Shown one piece after another: positions 37,097 to 46,419 of a stretch of DNA of 64,000 bases. The notes under the pieces were generated by a model that saw only the letters and a program-made list of their open reading frames with translations, was not told the origin of the DNA and did no database searches. The stretch is from an uncultured Spartobacteria bacterium (GTDB lineage Bacteria > Verrucomicrobiota > Verrucomicrobiia > Chthoniobacterales > Chthoniobacteraceae), in the NCBI GenBank assembly GCA_903882875.1, contig CAIRYQ010000028.1:1-64000 (forward strand). Direction: 5' to 3'. Position 1 is the first letter of the stretch. Each line of letters begins with the position of its first letter. A program made the translations under genes and the position numbers.

Positions 37097-37873
37097 TCAC
37101 TTGCGCACCGCGGCACCGCGCGGCGCATCGGCTTTTTCACGCTCGGTGCCGAACACGGCCATGAGGTGCGCAATTTCGGCCGGCACGTCCTTCGGATCCT
37201 CGACGGTCTGCGCCACTTCTTCTTCGAGCACCGCGCGGTAATCGCGCAGGTGCCGGAGGAGCGCGACACGCAGCGCACCCTCGCTCATTCCGAGCCTGGC
37301 GGCGATCGCCGGAGCATCGTGCCCGCGCAGGCTGCCCCCGCCGATCAGCACCGGGCGGAGCGCCGCAAACAGCGCGCCTTTCCCGCTCGCCTCGCACCTC
37401 TTTTTCAGCTCTTCCATCACGCGCGACATGAGTGCATGGCCCCACTTCCGCTCGAAGATCTGCTCCGGCGTGTCATCCGTGCTGAACTGTTCCTTCGCAT
37501 ATCGCTTCTCCTCGGACTCCATCGGGCCGCCCGGCAGATCCTTCGCGTAACCCCCGTGCCGATCATCATTGCGTTTCCAGTTGGAAAGGAAGTGATCGAG
37601 AGTGGTGCTGAGGAACCCGCGCAGGCGTCCGCGCTTCGCATCGGCAGCCAGAAGCCCTTTCACGTTCAGCAGCTTCACGAGAAATTCCTGGAGCGCGTCC
37701 TCCGCATCGTGGTGCGGGAACCCGCGGCGGCGGATGAATGCGTAGAGCGTGTAGCGGTATTACGCGAGCAGATCGTCCAGCGCGCGGCACGCCTCGCCGG
37801 GGTCGCCGCTGTGCAGCCGCGCTATGAGCGTCCAATGCGTCGTTGGAAATTGGGAGTGCCGCTTATTGCTCAC
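37097..37873 (-). pseudogene. ECF-like RNA polymerase sigma factor interrupted by a TAA
   Basis: The reading frame is continuous from a GTG at 37873 except for one in-frame TAA at 37760-37762. Before it lies QFPTTHWTLIARLHSGDPGE, the standard N-terminus of the sigma-70 subfamily common in Planctomycetes and Verrucomicrobia. After it come RYTLYAFIRRRGFPHHDAED, region-2-like LQEFLVKLLNVKGL, and the region-4 helix-turn-helix APAIAARLGMSEGALRVALL. Everything but one codon is as in intact members, so the break is recent, or the stop is suppressed or a sequencing error. An internal restart at 37678 would lack half of region 2. Confidence 0.75.
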
Positions 37874-38187
37874 TCCTGATGCTGCGCAGAAAAGTGCGGC
37901 GCATTCAATCCCATTGCGCATCCGCAGGCCAGCCATTCCACTCCGGAGCATGTTGCGCGGTTGAAATACCCCCCGCCACCGTATCTGCGGCCACCGCACC
38001 GGGAGAACCGCAGCACACCCGTGCGCAACGCCTTACACGACCGGGCTCGGGGGCGGTGAATATGCGACCACTTTCCGGCAAAAGCTAGGTTTGCGATCCT
38101 TTTCAGATCCATCGCCACACCCGTCAGGCGCTGCCCACGGATCCGGCTTCGGTCTGAACAAGACCTTGGTTTTCAAAACAGGTTCTT

Positions 38188-38711
38188 CCCCGGCATCCGT
38201 GTGCGTCCTGCCAGGCGCCGGGGAAATTTTTCCGGCTGCCACGTCAGCAGCATCCGGAGCTTGCTCTGCCGAAAGGCTCCCAGACATCGTGCAAACCGCG
38301 TCGTCCGTCTGGGCGACCTGATGCGAAATCCCGCCCCACAGCAGGAATTCACTCCCGCTCAGGAAAATACTCCCATCCCGCAACTGTGAAGTCTGGGCAC
38401 GCTCCCCAATACCTCCCATCCAGTGCGACGCTACCTCAGCCGCCAGCCCTTGGAGCGGGTTGGCGTCCGGTGCGCCCCACGCACCGGACGCCTTTCCCCC
38501 CATTGCCAGGCGGTTCCCAGCCGCCTGCCGTGCCCGTTGCAGGCGCGGCAGCCCGGCACTCGCCCGGCAACCTGATTCCAAAAGCAACCCCGAAATCCAC
38601 AGGCAGTGCGCCGGAACGACCGGGGCTTGTTGAAAATTGAGCGTCTTCATCGAGAAATGTGTGTCTATATACGGATACACTTCTCGTGGGCCGTTTGTTA
38701 CACGAACGGGC
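38188..38711. other. Non-coding region dense in strong hairpins (possible structured RNA)
   Basis: The 37874-38793 gap has no convincing gene but many inverted repeats: CCCCGGC/GCCGGGG (38188-38223), CCCAGAC/GTCTGGG (38279-38313), CGCCA/TGGCG with CCC/GGG inside (38441-38465) and a perfect 13-bp stem with a 5-base loop (38462-38492). Others are CAGGCGG/CCGCCTG (38507-38527), a 9-bp stem (38526-38550), and smaller ones to 38711. CCCGCAACTGTGA at 38377-38389 equals the core box of cobalamin riboswitches, but the remaining consensus boxes are not convincing. The strand is undetermined. A long open minus-strand frame also crosses the area but has no recognisable protein features. Confidence 0.45.
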
Positions 38712-38793
38712 GATCTTTTTTCGCAAAACCGCAAAAAAGTTTCGCCGCACCCCCTTTGGCTCCATTCCGACCGGCCCCGCCACCCGGCTTCGC

Positions 38794-39042
38794 CTACGGC
38801 GTCACACCCGTGCCAGCGTCGTACGCGGCGACGAAGAACCGCACGGTGTACCAAATCGCGACACAGATCGCCACAAACGCGGACACCTTCACGAAGATCA
38901 CCACCGGGCGCCGCTCATTCCTGTGGTAACAGTGAGGGCACTTTCTCTTCGTCCATCGGATCCGTCTATGGCATTGCTTGCAGCGTATGCGCACTTTTTG
39001 TGTGGGATGGGATCGGGTTGGCGTTTCGGAGTGAGCGTCCAT
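38794..39042 (-). CDS. Small zinc-ribbon membrane protein
   Basis: An 82-residue protein with a four-cysteine zinc-ribbon pattern (RCKQCHRRIRW, then KCPHCYHRN) followed by one transmembrane helix (VVIFVKVSAFVAICVAIWY). The compact architecture and Lys/Arg flanks make a real gene likely although it is short. Function unknown. The ATG has no clear ribosome binding site. It stands alone between the sialidase-like gene and the hairpin-rich region. Confidence 0.55.
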   Translation of the reverse strand: MDAHSETPTRSHPTQKVRIRCKQCHRRIRWTKRKCPHCYHRNERRPVVIFVKVSAFVAICVAIWYTVRFFVAAYDAGTGVTP

Positions 39043-39161
39043 TTAGACGATGCGCGGAGATTCTGCAAAACTGTTTATCGCACGGACATGGGGAAATTTC
39101 ACCCGGAGAGTGCCGTCACGACAGATTCGCGCTCCCCTTTCACGAAGTCCGAGGCTCGCAG

Positions 39162-40214
39162 TCACGGCCACACGCCGCCCTCGATCGGCCGCGTCTTCAA
39201 CTGCGCCGGATCGATCACACAATGCCGCACACGCTGGCGCTTCCAAGTGTAGGTGACATGCACCAGCCCGTCGCCCGTCTGGATGATCGCCGGATAGCTG
39301 TATTCGCCCGGTTCATTCTCGATCACGAGCGCCGCCTCCCACTTTGCGCCATCGCGCGACACCGCGAGGTTCAGCGGCGTGCGCCCTTTCGCGGTGTGGT
39401 TGTAGATCAGGAGATGCCGCCCGTCGCTCAGCGTCACGGCATCAATGCCGGAGTTTGGGTTCGGCAATTCCGTCAGCGACATCGCACCCCACGACTTTCC
39501 TCCATCGTCCGATGCGATGCGGAAAATGTGCGCCTGCTTCGTACGCCCGAGTGCGAGCAGCTTCTCCCCTCCGAGGAAAAGGATGCTCGGCTGGATCGCG
39601 CCGATGCTCCTGCCGTCGTTCACCGCATCCGTTTTCGTCCACGTCGCGCCGTCGTCGCTGCTGCGCTCGAAATGCACGCGCCATCCCGCATCCTCGGTGC
39701 TCGTCGGAGAAAGGACCTCGCCGTTTGCGAACTGCACTGGCTTGTTCTTGATCGGGCCGAGGATGCCGTCGGGCAGACGGCGCGCATCGCTCCATGTACG
39801 ACCGCCATCGGTCGAGTTGCGCAGCATGCCCCACCACTTGCTCGGGCTCGGGCCGACTTTGTAAAAAAGCATCAGCGCGCCGCCCTTCGGCTGGAAAAGC
39901 ACGGGATTCCAACACGGGAATCGTGTGCCGTCCGCCTGCACACCGTCCGCGACCTCGACCGGCGCAGTCCATTTTCCACCGACCGCACGCGATGACCAGA
40001 TGCCCACATCCGCCGCACCCTCACGCGCGCCGCCAAACCACGCGGCAACAAGCCCGCCGCCCGTCGGCTCGACGATGGTCGTCGCATGACAGCTCGGGAA
40101 CGGCGCGCTCTCGTAGATGAATTCGGATTTCAGAAAGCCCGGCTGCGGCTCCACTGCGAGCGCGGATGGCAGCAGGCTGAGCAATGCAAGGACATGGAGA
40201 CGTTGTGTTTTCAT
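39162..40214 (-). CDS. Secreted sialidase-like (BNR/Asp-box) protein
   Basis: A 350-residue propeller protein distinct from the one at 24455. It has a signal peptide (MKTQRLHVLALLSLLPSALA), then EFIYESAPFPSCHATTIVEP and LVAAWFGGAREGAADVGIW, the N-terminal signature of the BNR exo-sialidase group. Asp-boxes are RNSTDGGRTW, RSSDDGATW and IASDDGGKSW, with a weaker SRDGAKW. PGEYSYPAIIQTGDGLVHVTYTW is the family's C-terminal block. Last gene of the operon read from 45083, eight bases after the transporter. Substrate unknown. Confidence 0.85.
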   Translation of the reverse strand: MKTQRLHVLALLSLLPSALAVEPQPGFLKSEFIYESAPFPSCHATTIVEPTGGGLVAAWFGGAREGAADVGIWSSRAVGGKWTAPVEVADGVQADGTRFPCWNPVLFQPKGGALMLFYKVGPSPSKWWGMLRNSTDGGRTWSDARRLPDGILGPIKNKPVQFANGEVLSPTSTEDAGWRVHFERSSDDGATWTKTDAVNDGRSIGAIQPSILFLGGEKLLALGRTKQAHIFRIASDDGGKSWGAMSLTELPNPNSGIDAVTLSDGRHLLIYNHTAKGRTPLNLAVSRDGAKWEAALVIENEPGEYSYPAIIQTGDGLVHVTYTWKRQRVRHCVIDPAQLKTRPIEGGVWP

Positions 40215-40222
40215 GGGGAAAT

Positions 40223-41461
40223 TCAGGCGGGAGTATTTGCATCGCGCGGCTTGATAAGCAGCACGATGAACACCGACAGGAGTGCGAGACCCGCGAAGAC
40301 GCCGAAGATGACGTTCAGCGGCGTGTGCCGGTCGCGCAGCGCGCCGAAGGCCCAATCCCCGAACCCGCCAAAGCTGGTGCTCACCAAGTTCATGATGCCA
40401 TAGCCGGTCGCCCGCCACTCGGGCCGCGCGATCTGGCAGAGGATGGGCATGTTGTTGCAGTCGAAAAATCCCCACCCGAACCCGAACACGACGAGCCCGA
40501 CAATCGCGACCGTCAGCGTCCCTGCGTTCCCCACACTGAAGAGCGCCGGCAGAAACAGCACCATGCCGATGACACTTGTAAAAATGCGCCCCCGCTGCGT
40601 GCGGCGCATCCAGCGATCCGCAAGCACCCCGCCGATCAGCACGCCGACGAGCGATGCCACCTGCACAAACAGAATCGCGCTCACTCCCGCCCCGCCCTGC
40701 CCGAGAGCAAATTTTTCCTTCAGAATGTCCGGCATCCAGTCCCGCACCACCCAGCCCGCGATGGCGGGCAGCGTGAAGTAGAGCACGAGCAGGAGAAAAT
40801 TGCGGTTGCCGAGCAGTCCGCGGAATACATTGCCATCGGCCACGGGCAAACTCGCATCCGCAGCGGGCCGCACCGGATTGCGCAGCAGCGCCAGCAGCGG
40901 CAGCGCGTAGAGGATCCCGATCATCCCGCACATCGTGAACGCCCAGCGCCACCCGTGCTCCGGCGAATCCGCGACATAGCCGGCAAACCCACCGAGAATC
41001 TGCCCGACGTAAATTCCCGCCTGATGCACACCGACCGCTCTCGAACGCGTCGGCCCGGTGTGGTAATCCGCGATCAGCGCCAGCGCCGCCGGGATGTAGA
41101 ACGCCTCGCTGATGCCCATGAGCGCCCGCGCGCCCATGAGTTCATGGAACGTCGTCACGTGCCCCGTCCACCACGTCACCGCCGACCACACAAAGAGGCT
41201 CGCGCCGATGACGAGCCGCCGCCCCATCCGATCTGCGATGAAGCCGGCGAACGGACTGAGGAAAGCATAAGTCCATTTGAAGCAGCCGAGCACAAGCCCC
41301 CAGTCCGCCTTGTTCGCGATGCTCGGAATATCCCCGACCATCGAGGACTTCATCGTCGCAAGCATCTGCCGGTCGAGATAGTTCAGCAGCGCCACTGGGA
41401 AAAGCAGCGCGACCACGCACCATGCGTAACGAGAGCTGCATGCCGATGTGTTTGTGTTCAT
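40223..41461 (-). CDS. MFS transporter, ACS-like
   Basis: A 412-residue twelve-helix major-facilitator protein. The loop motif GFIADRMGRRLVIG after helix 2 is the family signature, and GALMGISEAFYIPAALALIADY with RSRAVGVHQAGIYVGQILGG resembles the anion:cation (hexuronate/sialate) symporter group. It probably imports a sugar acid or related product released by the operon's secreted enzyme (inference from context). Spacing to the flanking genes is 8 and 27 bases. Confidence 0.88.
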   Translation of the reverse strand: MNTNTSACSSRYAWCVVALLFPVALLNYLDRQMLATMKSSMVGDIPSIANKADWGLVLGCFKWTYAFLSPFAGFIADRMGRRLVIGASLFVWSAVTWWTGHVTTFHELMGARALMGISEAFYIPAALALIADYHTGPTRSRAVGVHQAGIYVGQILGGFAGYVADSPEHGWRWAFTMCGMIGILYALPLLALLRNPVRPAADASLPVADGNVFRGLLGNRNFLLLVLYFTLPAIAGWVVRDWMPDILKEKFALGQGGAGVSAILFVQVASLVGVLIGGVLADRWMRRTQRGRIFTSVIGMVLFLPALFSVGNAGTLTVAIVGLVVFGFGWGFFDCNNMPILCQIARPEWRATGYGIMNLVSTSFGGFGDWAFGALRDRHTPLNVIFGVFAGLALLSVFIVLLIKPRDANTPA

Positions 41462-41488
41462 GCGCCGGGGAAAATCTACGCGCCGCCT

Positions 41489-43438
41489 TCAGCGAGTGCG
41501 CGGATTGCGCAGGTAGTAAAAACGTCCGTCCTCCGCGCCGCCGAGGAAATTGGGGATGCCGTCGCCGTTGAAATCCACGACCGTCGGGCTCACGTCATGC
41601 CCCTCGATGTTTTCCATCACGAGCGGGCCCTCGTCCTTAAAGAACCACTTGCCATCGCGCGCGTCCACCTGCCGGAGAAAATTCGCGCTCGATGAATTGA
41701 GCAGGATGTCGAGCTTCCCGTCGCCATCCCAGTCGGTGATGCAGATTTTCCTGCGTCCGCTTTTTCCGGCGGTGCCTTTGTTGAGCCTCAACGGCTCGCC
41801 TTTTTCGTCGCATAGCACGCGCTTCGGCGGGAGCAGCACGAGTTTGCCGTCGCGCTTCGCACGCTCGAAGAATGCGAGGTAGCCCTCGTGATCAAGCATC
41901 ACAAGATCGATCAGCCCGTCGTGATTCCAGTCCACGGCAAACGGCGTCGTGCGCCATTGCGTGAGCAGCGCCTTGCCCTCGGGGCGCATCCAGCCCCAAG
42001 CGAGCGCGGGCTGCGCGCCTTCCCACTCCACTTCGATGGGCTGCGCGGCGGCGAGCTTTGGCTCCGTCCGCGTGCCGATGTTTTTGAACCACACGACTTT
42101 TCCAAAAATGGAATTCACGATGAGGTCCGGCAGGCCGTCGCCATCCCAATCTGCCACGCTGACCGTCGTGTAGCCCCACTTCGATTCGGCAGGCCCTTGG
42201 ATGCTTCCATTCGCACCGGCCATGAAACGGATCACCTTGCCGTCGGCTTCGAGGTATTTCGGCGCGGCCCACTTCGGCTTTTCCACGCCGGGCGCACTGA
42301 GGTTTTTGAAGAACAAAATGTAGCCCGCGCTGTTGCCGCTGACGATGTCCATCGCGCCGTCGCCATCCCAATCCACGCCGACGGGCGTTGCGAGCGCACC
42401 GCACTTCACGTCGTCCGCCTCCTGCTGAAAATAGCGCGGCGGCAAAAACTGCGGCGTTCCGTCGGAGGAAACTTTCCCGGTGTTCTCGATGAACGCCACG
42501 CGCCCATCCTCGTCGCCGCAGATCAAATCCACGTGCCCATCCTTATTCCAGTCGAGCGCCGTCGGCGTGATCATCTCCAAGTCCATCGTGAGCGGCGTAC
42601 CGTCGGATTTTTTCAGCACGCGACCCGGCGCATACTTCGGCGCCGTGCGCGTGCCGATGTTTTCAAAAAACGTGAAGCCGTCGCGGAACTCGCCGCAGAT
42701 CAGATCGAGTTTTCCCGTGCTGCGAAAATCCGCGAAGCACGGCGACGGCCAGCCAAACGTCTCGACCGGCTTGTCGCCCGCCATGAGCTTCATCGGCTTG
42801 TCGTAAATCGGCGCGTCGTTTGTGCCCGTATTGCGCAGCACATACACGAAGCCGCGCAGCGGGCCGGCAGTCCATTTTCCCTCGGGCGTGTAGGCATTGT
42901 CCCAGCCGTATTCCGTCCAGTCGTCCACACCGACGACGAGGTCCACCTTGCCATCACCGTCGAAATCCACGTAGCGCCACATGTCCCCGCGGATCTTGTT
43001 GGGGTGAATTTTTCCGCTCACCGGAAGCTTCACACCCTTTTCCAAACCGGTGCTGAAGAAATCCGGGAACTCCACCGCCGGTCCCAGCACGCGCGGCTTG
43101 CCACCGACGAAGGAGACCTCGGCCATCTGGATGCCTTTGCTGATGCGGCGGCCCGCCTTGAAAACCGGCATCGCATTTTGTGCCGTGTCCGTGCCGGGAT
43201 TCTCGAAGACGTAGGTGCCATTATACGGCTTGTCCGGGGACGACACGACGAGGTCGAGTTTGCAGTCGCCATTGAAATCCATCGGCAGCGGAAACGCCCA
43301 CAGACCGACGCCGAGGTCCACGGTAAGCCCGGGGTTGTTGTATTTCAGCCGCTCAAGTCCGTCCGCGCGCGCGACGTGCGCGGAGAAATTCGCAAGCAAA
43401 GCAACGGATGCGAGAGCAGTGAGGACGTGATTTTTCAT
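41489..43438 (-). CDS. Secreted FG-GAP/VCBS-repeat protein
   Basis: A 649-residue exported protein made of calcium-binding FG-GAP/VCBS repeats. At least eight DxDxDGxxD-type loops are visible (DFNGDCKLDLVV, DFDGDGKVDLVV, DWNKDGHVDLICG, DWDGDGAMDIVSG, DWDGDGLPDLIV, DWNHDGLIDLVM, DWDGDGKLDILL, DFNGDGIPNFLG). Each is followed by a GxxxFFENIGT-like strand, giving an integrin-type propeller. The signal peptide is MKNHVLTALASVALLANFSA. Likely a binding or surface protein for the operon's substrate. Confidence 0.88.
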   Translation of the reverse strand: MKNHVLTALASVALLANFSAHVARADGLERLKYNNPGLTVDLGVGLWAFPLPMDFNGDCKLDLVVSSPDKPYNGTYVFENPGTDTAQNAMPVFKAGRRISKGIQMAEVSFVGGKPRVLGPAVEFPDFFSTGLEKGVKLPVSGKIHPNKIRGDMWRYVDFDGDGKVDLVVGVDDWTEYGWDNAYTPEGKWTAGPLRGFVYVLRNTGTNDAPIYDKPMKLMAGDKPVETFGWPSPCFADFRSTGKLDLICGEFRDGFTFFENIGTRTAPKYAPGRVLKKSDGTPLTMDLEMITPTALDWNKDGHVDLICGDEDGRVAFIENTGKVSSDGTPQFLPPRYFQQEADDVKCGALATPVGVDWDGDGAMDIVSGNSAGYILFFKNLSAPGVEKPKWAAPKYLEADGKVIRFMAGANGSIQGPAESKWGYTTVSVADWDGDGLPDLIVNSIFGKVVWFKNIGTRTEPKLAAAQPIEVEWEGAQPALAWGWMRPEGKALLTQWRTTPFAVDWNHDGLIDLVMLDHEGYLAFFERAKRDGKLVLLPPKRVLCDEKGEPLRLNKGTAGKSGRRKICITDWDGDGKLDILLNSSSANFLRQVDARDGKWFFKDEGPLVMENIEGHDVSPTVVDFNGDGIPNFLGGAEDGRFYYLRNPRTR

Positions 43439-43466
43439 GGAGAGGAAAATGCGGATGCGACGCGCA

Positions 43467-45083
43467 TTACGAGCGGCGCAGCGTGCCGCACACATTCACG
43501 CGCATGCCGAGCGCGTGCGCGAACGCAGCCTTTGCGAACATGCACTCATCCGCGGCCTTCGCGTCTCTCGCGTAGGCGACTTGGATGTGATTCGCCTGGT
43601 GCTTCGCCATGAGCTGGTCGCGCGAAACGCCGTAGGTGACGGCGTGCATGATGGGCCATTGCGGCGTGGTCGCCTGCCAGCGGCGCTCGGTCTCCTCGCG
43701 CGGCAGCGTCACGACTCCGCCGCGGCCGATGTCCATGTGCAGCGACTCGCCCTCGACGTAGATGCGCGACCATACGATTTCGCCGGGCCTGCTGATACCG
43801 CGCAGCGTCGAGCCGCCGTTCGGAAAATACATCGTGGGCTGGCGGAAACCTTCCGCGCCCTTCCAGCAGCCGATAAAGTGCGCAGGTGGCGCGGCACCGC
43901 TGATGAGGAAGACCCACACGTATTCGCCGCCAAACTCCGCGCCCCAGCGCACGTCGTGCAGCGTGTTCTCGACCGGCTGGCCGAGCGCAGCGTGGATGCG
44001 CTGCGTGAGCAGTCCATCGAGTCCGGCACATTCGTCCACTTCATTGAAATGCGTGACTGGCCTCCCCGCGTAGAGCACACGCTTGCCATCGCGCGACATC
44101 ACCGGCGGACGATCGGAGTTGTTCAGCATGCCCTCGACGAGATCGCTCGCGGGCAGCAAATCTTTCAGGCCTTGCTGATACTGGATGCCGATGGCGTCGC
44201 AGCCGAAATCATCCGCGATACGGACGGTGGCGACATACATTTTGCACTGGAGACGGATCTGCGCGTCGGTGAGATCCGTCGAGTGCGTCGGGCCGGTGTG
44301 AAATTTCATACCGCGCTTTTCAAGCCACGCGCGCACGGCGTCGGCCTCGGCATCCGGCACACGCATCGTCTCGGCGAAGAGCGCGGACTGGCTGAGGCGT
44401 TCCTTGAAAACGCCGCACGCGTGCAGCGCATGATCGGGGATGATGGCGTTGAACATGCCCATGCAGCCTTCGTCGAAAATTCCGAGGATGGCTTTTTCAC
44501 TTCGGAGTTGCGCCGCGAGTTTTTCACCGAGCCTCGCAGCGCGTACGGGCACGCGCACGTTCGCCAGCGGACGCGCGTGCGAGGTCTCGTGCGTGATGCG
44601 CCCGGTCTTCAGCCACTGCTGCAGCTTCGTGCGGAAAAAATCGTCTGTGAAATTTTCGCTCCACAGCGTGGAGTAGCGCACGCCTGCCTTCGTGAGCGAG
44701 CCGTTGAGGTTCAACATGCCGACGAGCCCCGGCCACTGGCCGCTCCAATTTGCCACCGTGAGAATCGGCCCGCGGTGCGTCGTGAGTCCCGCGAGGATGT
44801 GGTGCGAATACTGCCACACCGCCTCGGCGACGATGAGCGGCGCATCGGGGTCCACGTTGCGGAAAACTTCCAGGCCCAGCTTCTGCGAATCAATGAACCC
44901 GTGCTTCGCCTTCGCATCGAACCGATGCGCACGCACGACATCAAAGTCCTCGGCTTTCAGTGCCCCACCGAGCGCCTCTTCCATCGCGGCCTGCGCGGGC
45001 CAGCAGACTTGGTTCGCGCTCAGGCGGAGGTCGCCGCTGGCGATGAGTTGCACGGAATTTTTCGGGAATCGTTTTGCGGACAT
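43467..45083 (-). CDS. L-fucose/L-arabinose-isomerase-like protein
   Basis: A 538-residue cytoplasmic protein resembling the fucose/arabinose isomerase fold. It has an N-terminal Rossmann-like half ([19 protein letters not shown]), a central [16 protein letters not shown], where the Glu could be a metal ligand, then [17 protein letters not shown]. The C-terminal sandwich ends in [14 protein letters not shown], with the His expected near the active site. No signal peptide. It is first in a four-gene operon with an FG-GAP protein, an MFS transporter and a sialidase-like enzyme, so conversion of an imported sugar is likely. Family assignment is moderate. Confidence 0.65.
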   Translation of the reverse strand: MSAKRFPKNSVQLIASGDLRLSANQVCWPAQAAMEEALGGALKAEDFDVVRAHRFDAKAKHGFIDSQKLGLEVFRNVDPDAPLIVAEAVWQYSHHILAGLTTHRGPILTVANWSGQWPGLVGMLNLNGSLTKAGVRYSTLWSENFTDDFFRTKLQQWLKTGRITHETSHARPLANVRVPVRAARLGEKLAAQLRSEKAILGIFDEGCMGMFNAIIPDHALHACGVFKERLSQSALFAETMRVPDAEADAVRAWLEKRGMKFHTGPTHSTDLTDAQIRLQCKMYVATVRIADDFGCDAIGIQYQQGLKDLLPASDLVEGMLNNSDRPPVMSRDGKRVLYAGRPVTHFNEVDECAGLDGLLTQRIHAALGQPVENTLHDVRWGAEFGGEYVWVFLISGAAPPAHFIGCWKGAEGFRQPTMYFPNGGSTLRGISRPGEIVWSRIYVEGESLHMDIGRGGVVTLPREETERRWQATTPQWPIMHAVTYGVSRDQLMAKHQANHIQVAYARDAKAADECMFAKAAFAHALGMRVNVCGTLRRS

Positions 45084-45193
45084 CGGAGTGTGGATTGGTG
45101 CGGGGACTTTCAGCCGGGACTGCGTGAAATGTCAGTGTGCATCGCTGGCAGATTGCCTCCGCGCTGTCGAACTTCGGAAAACATGCGGGGCTG

Positions 45194-45300
45194 ACGCATC
45201 AAAATCGGGGCAGCGGCGAGCGGAAGCTTCCGGGTGGAGCATGAGACCCGCGTGCTCCACCCGGAAATTGCCGTCGCTCTCCGGTGAGATTTTGATGCGT
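45194..45300. repeat. Large two-stem palindromic element
   Basis: This 107-bp intergenic element is nearly self-complementary. Its outer arms ACGCATCAAAATC (45194-45206) and GATTTTGATGCGT (45288-45300) match perfectly. The inner arms TCCGGGTGGAGCA (45229-45241) and TGCTCCACCCGGA (45253-45265) also match perfectly, with partly complementary sequence between. ACATGCGG occurs on both sides (45181 and 45316). It fills much of the 324-base gap between two divergent genes; no gene is seen in that gap. Confidence 0.85.
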
Positions 45301-45407
45301 CGTCTCCAAGGAAACATGCGGGCCGGCTCGACGCACCCAGGGTCGGCATTGTAATCACGGGGCAGCAAAATTTCCGCGTCCGAAAGAACAATCCCGATCC
45401 ACGCCCC

Positions 45408-46403
45408 ATGAAGCCCTCCCACATTTTCTTCCTGACCCTCAGCCTCCTCTGCCCACCGCTGCCCGCCGACGACAAGCGTGCCGAGACCAAGTCCGCACCT
45501 GCGCCGCTCCCCGCGGACGTTGAAAAACGCACCGTGCAAATCTGGAGCGACGGCACGCGCATGGCGGCACATTTGTATCTGCCGAAACATCACAAGCCGG
45601 GCGACAGGCTGCCCGCCGTAGTCCTTTGCGCCGGCACCGGCGGCACGAAGGAACACACCGGTAGTCGCCTCGGCCCGATCCTTGCGCAACACGGCTACGT
45701 CGCGCTCGCATTCGACTACCGCGGCTGGGGGGAAAGCGACAGCCGGCTCATGTCCGTCGAGCCGCAGCCACAGCCCGGCGCACAGCAGGAGATCACGATC
45801 AAAGTGAAGCCGCTGCGCGGGCAGATGAGCTACGCCGAGCAGACCGAGGACATCCGCGCCGCGATCAGCTACATCGTCGGCGAGCCCGGCGTGGACGCAG
45901 CGCGCATCGGGCTTTGGGGCACGAGCTACGGCGGCGGGCTGGTGATCTGGGTCGCGGGGAATGACCCGCGCGTAAAGTGCATGGCCGCGCAAGTCCCCGG
46001 CATGGGCGCGGGCAGCAATCCCGCCGCGATGAAAGCCGCCTACGATCTCGCCACGAAACAGGCGCGCGGTGAGACCGAGCCCGTGCCGATCGAGACCGGC
46101 AAGCTCACCGGCGCGCTCGCCCGCTACACCGCCATGCGCCGAAATCCTGTGAAGAGCATCGGCTTCAGCGCCACCGAAGCCTCCGCGAAAATTACCGCGC
46201 CCTCGCTCTTCGTCGTCGCGGAAAAGGAGGAACTCAGCGGCAATGCCGCCGTCGAGAGCGTGCATCACGATCTCGTGAAGCGCGGCGTGCCCTCGGGTTT
46301 CCACGTCATCAAGGACATCACGCACTACGGAGTCTATGCCGAGGGCTTCGCCGAGGCGACGCGCGTCGAGTTGGAGTGGTTCGACGCGCACTTGAAAAAG
46401 TAG
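45408..46403 (+). CDS. Secreted alpha/beta hydrolase
   Basis: A 331-residue serine hydrolase with a short signal peptide (MKPSHIFFLTLSLLCPPLPA). The fold markers are LPAVVLCAGTGGTKEH (oxyanion region), GYVALAFDYRGWGESDSR, the nucleophile elbow GLWGTSYGGGLV and a late His in DITHYGVY. The acid is probably in SLFVVAEKEEL. It resembles dienelactone-hydrolase/acetyl-esterase-like enzymes; substrate unknown. It lies downstream of the palindromic element and converges with the DUF1552 gene. Confidence 0.82.
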   Translation: MKPSHIFFLTLSLLCPPLPADDKRAETKSAPAPLPADVEKRTVQIWSDGTRMAAHLYLPKHHKPGDRLPAVVLCAGTGGTKEHTGSRLGPILAQHGYVALAFDYRGWGESDSRLMSVEPQPQPGAQQEITIKVKPLRGQMSYAEQTEDIRAAISYIVGEPGVDAARIGLWGTSYGGGLVIWVAGNDPRVKCMAAQVPGMGAGSNPAAMKAAYDLATKQARGETEPVPIETGKLTGALARYTAMRRNPVKSIGFSATEASAKITAPSLFVVAEKEELSGNAAVESVHHDLVKRGVPSGFHVIKDITHYGVYAEGFAEATRVELEWFDAHLKK

Positions 46404-46419
46404 CGCGTCCGAAAAAACG

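Noticed and set aside
38377-38389. Cobalamin riboswitch call based on CCCGCAACTGTGA
   Set aside because: Only this core box fits well. The GGTG-type, GCCACTG and final AGCCAGGAGACC boxes are not convincingly placed on either strand, and there is no plus-strand gene for it to control. Kept only as a lead within the hairpin-rich region.
38033-38854. Long minus-strand open frame over the hairpin-rich region
   Set aside because: The translation has no signal, domain or repeat pattern and is shaped by the inverted repeats. Long open frames are common by chance in high-GC DNA.
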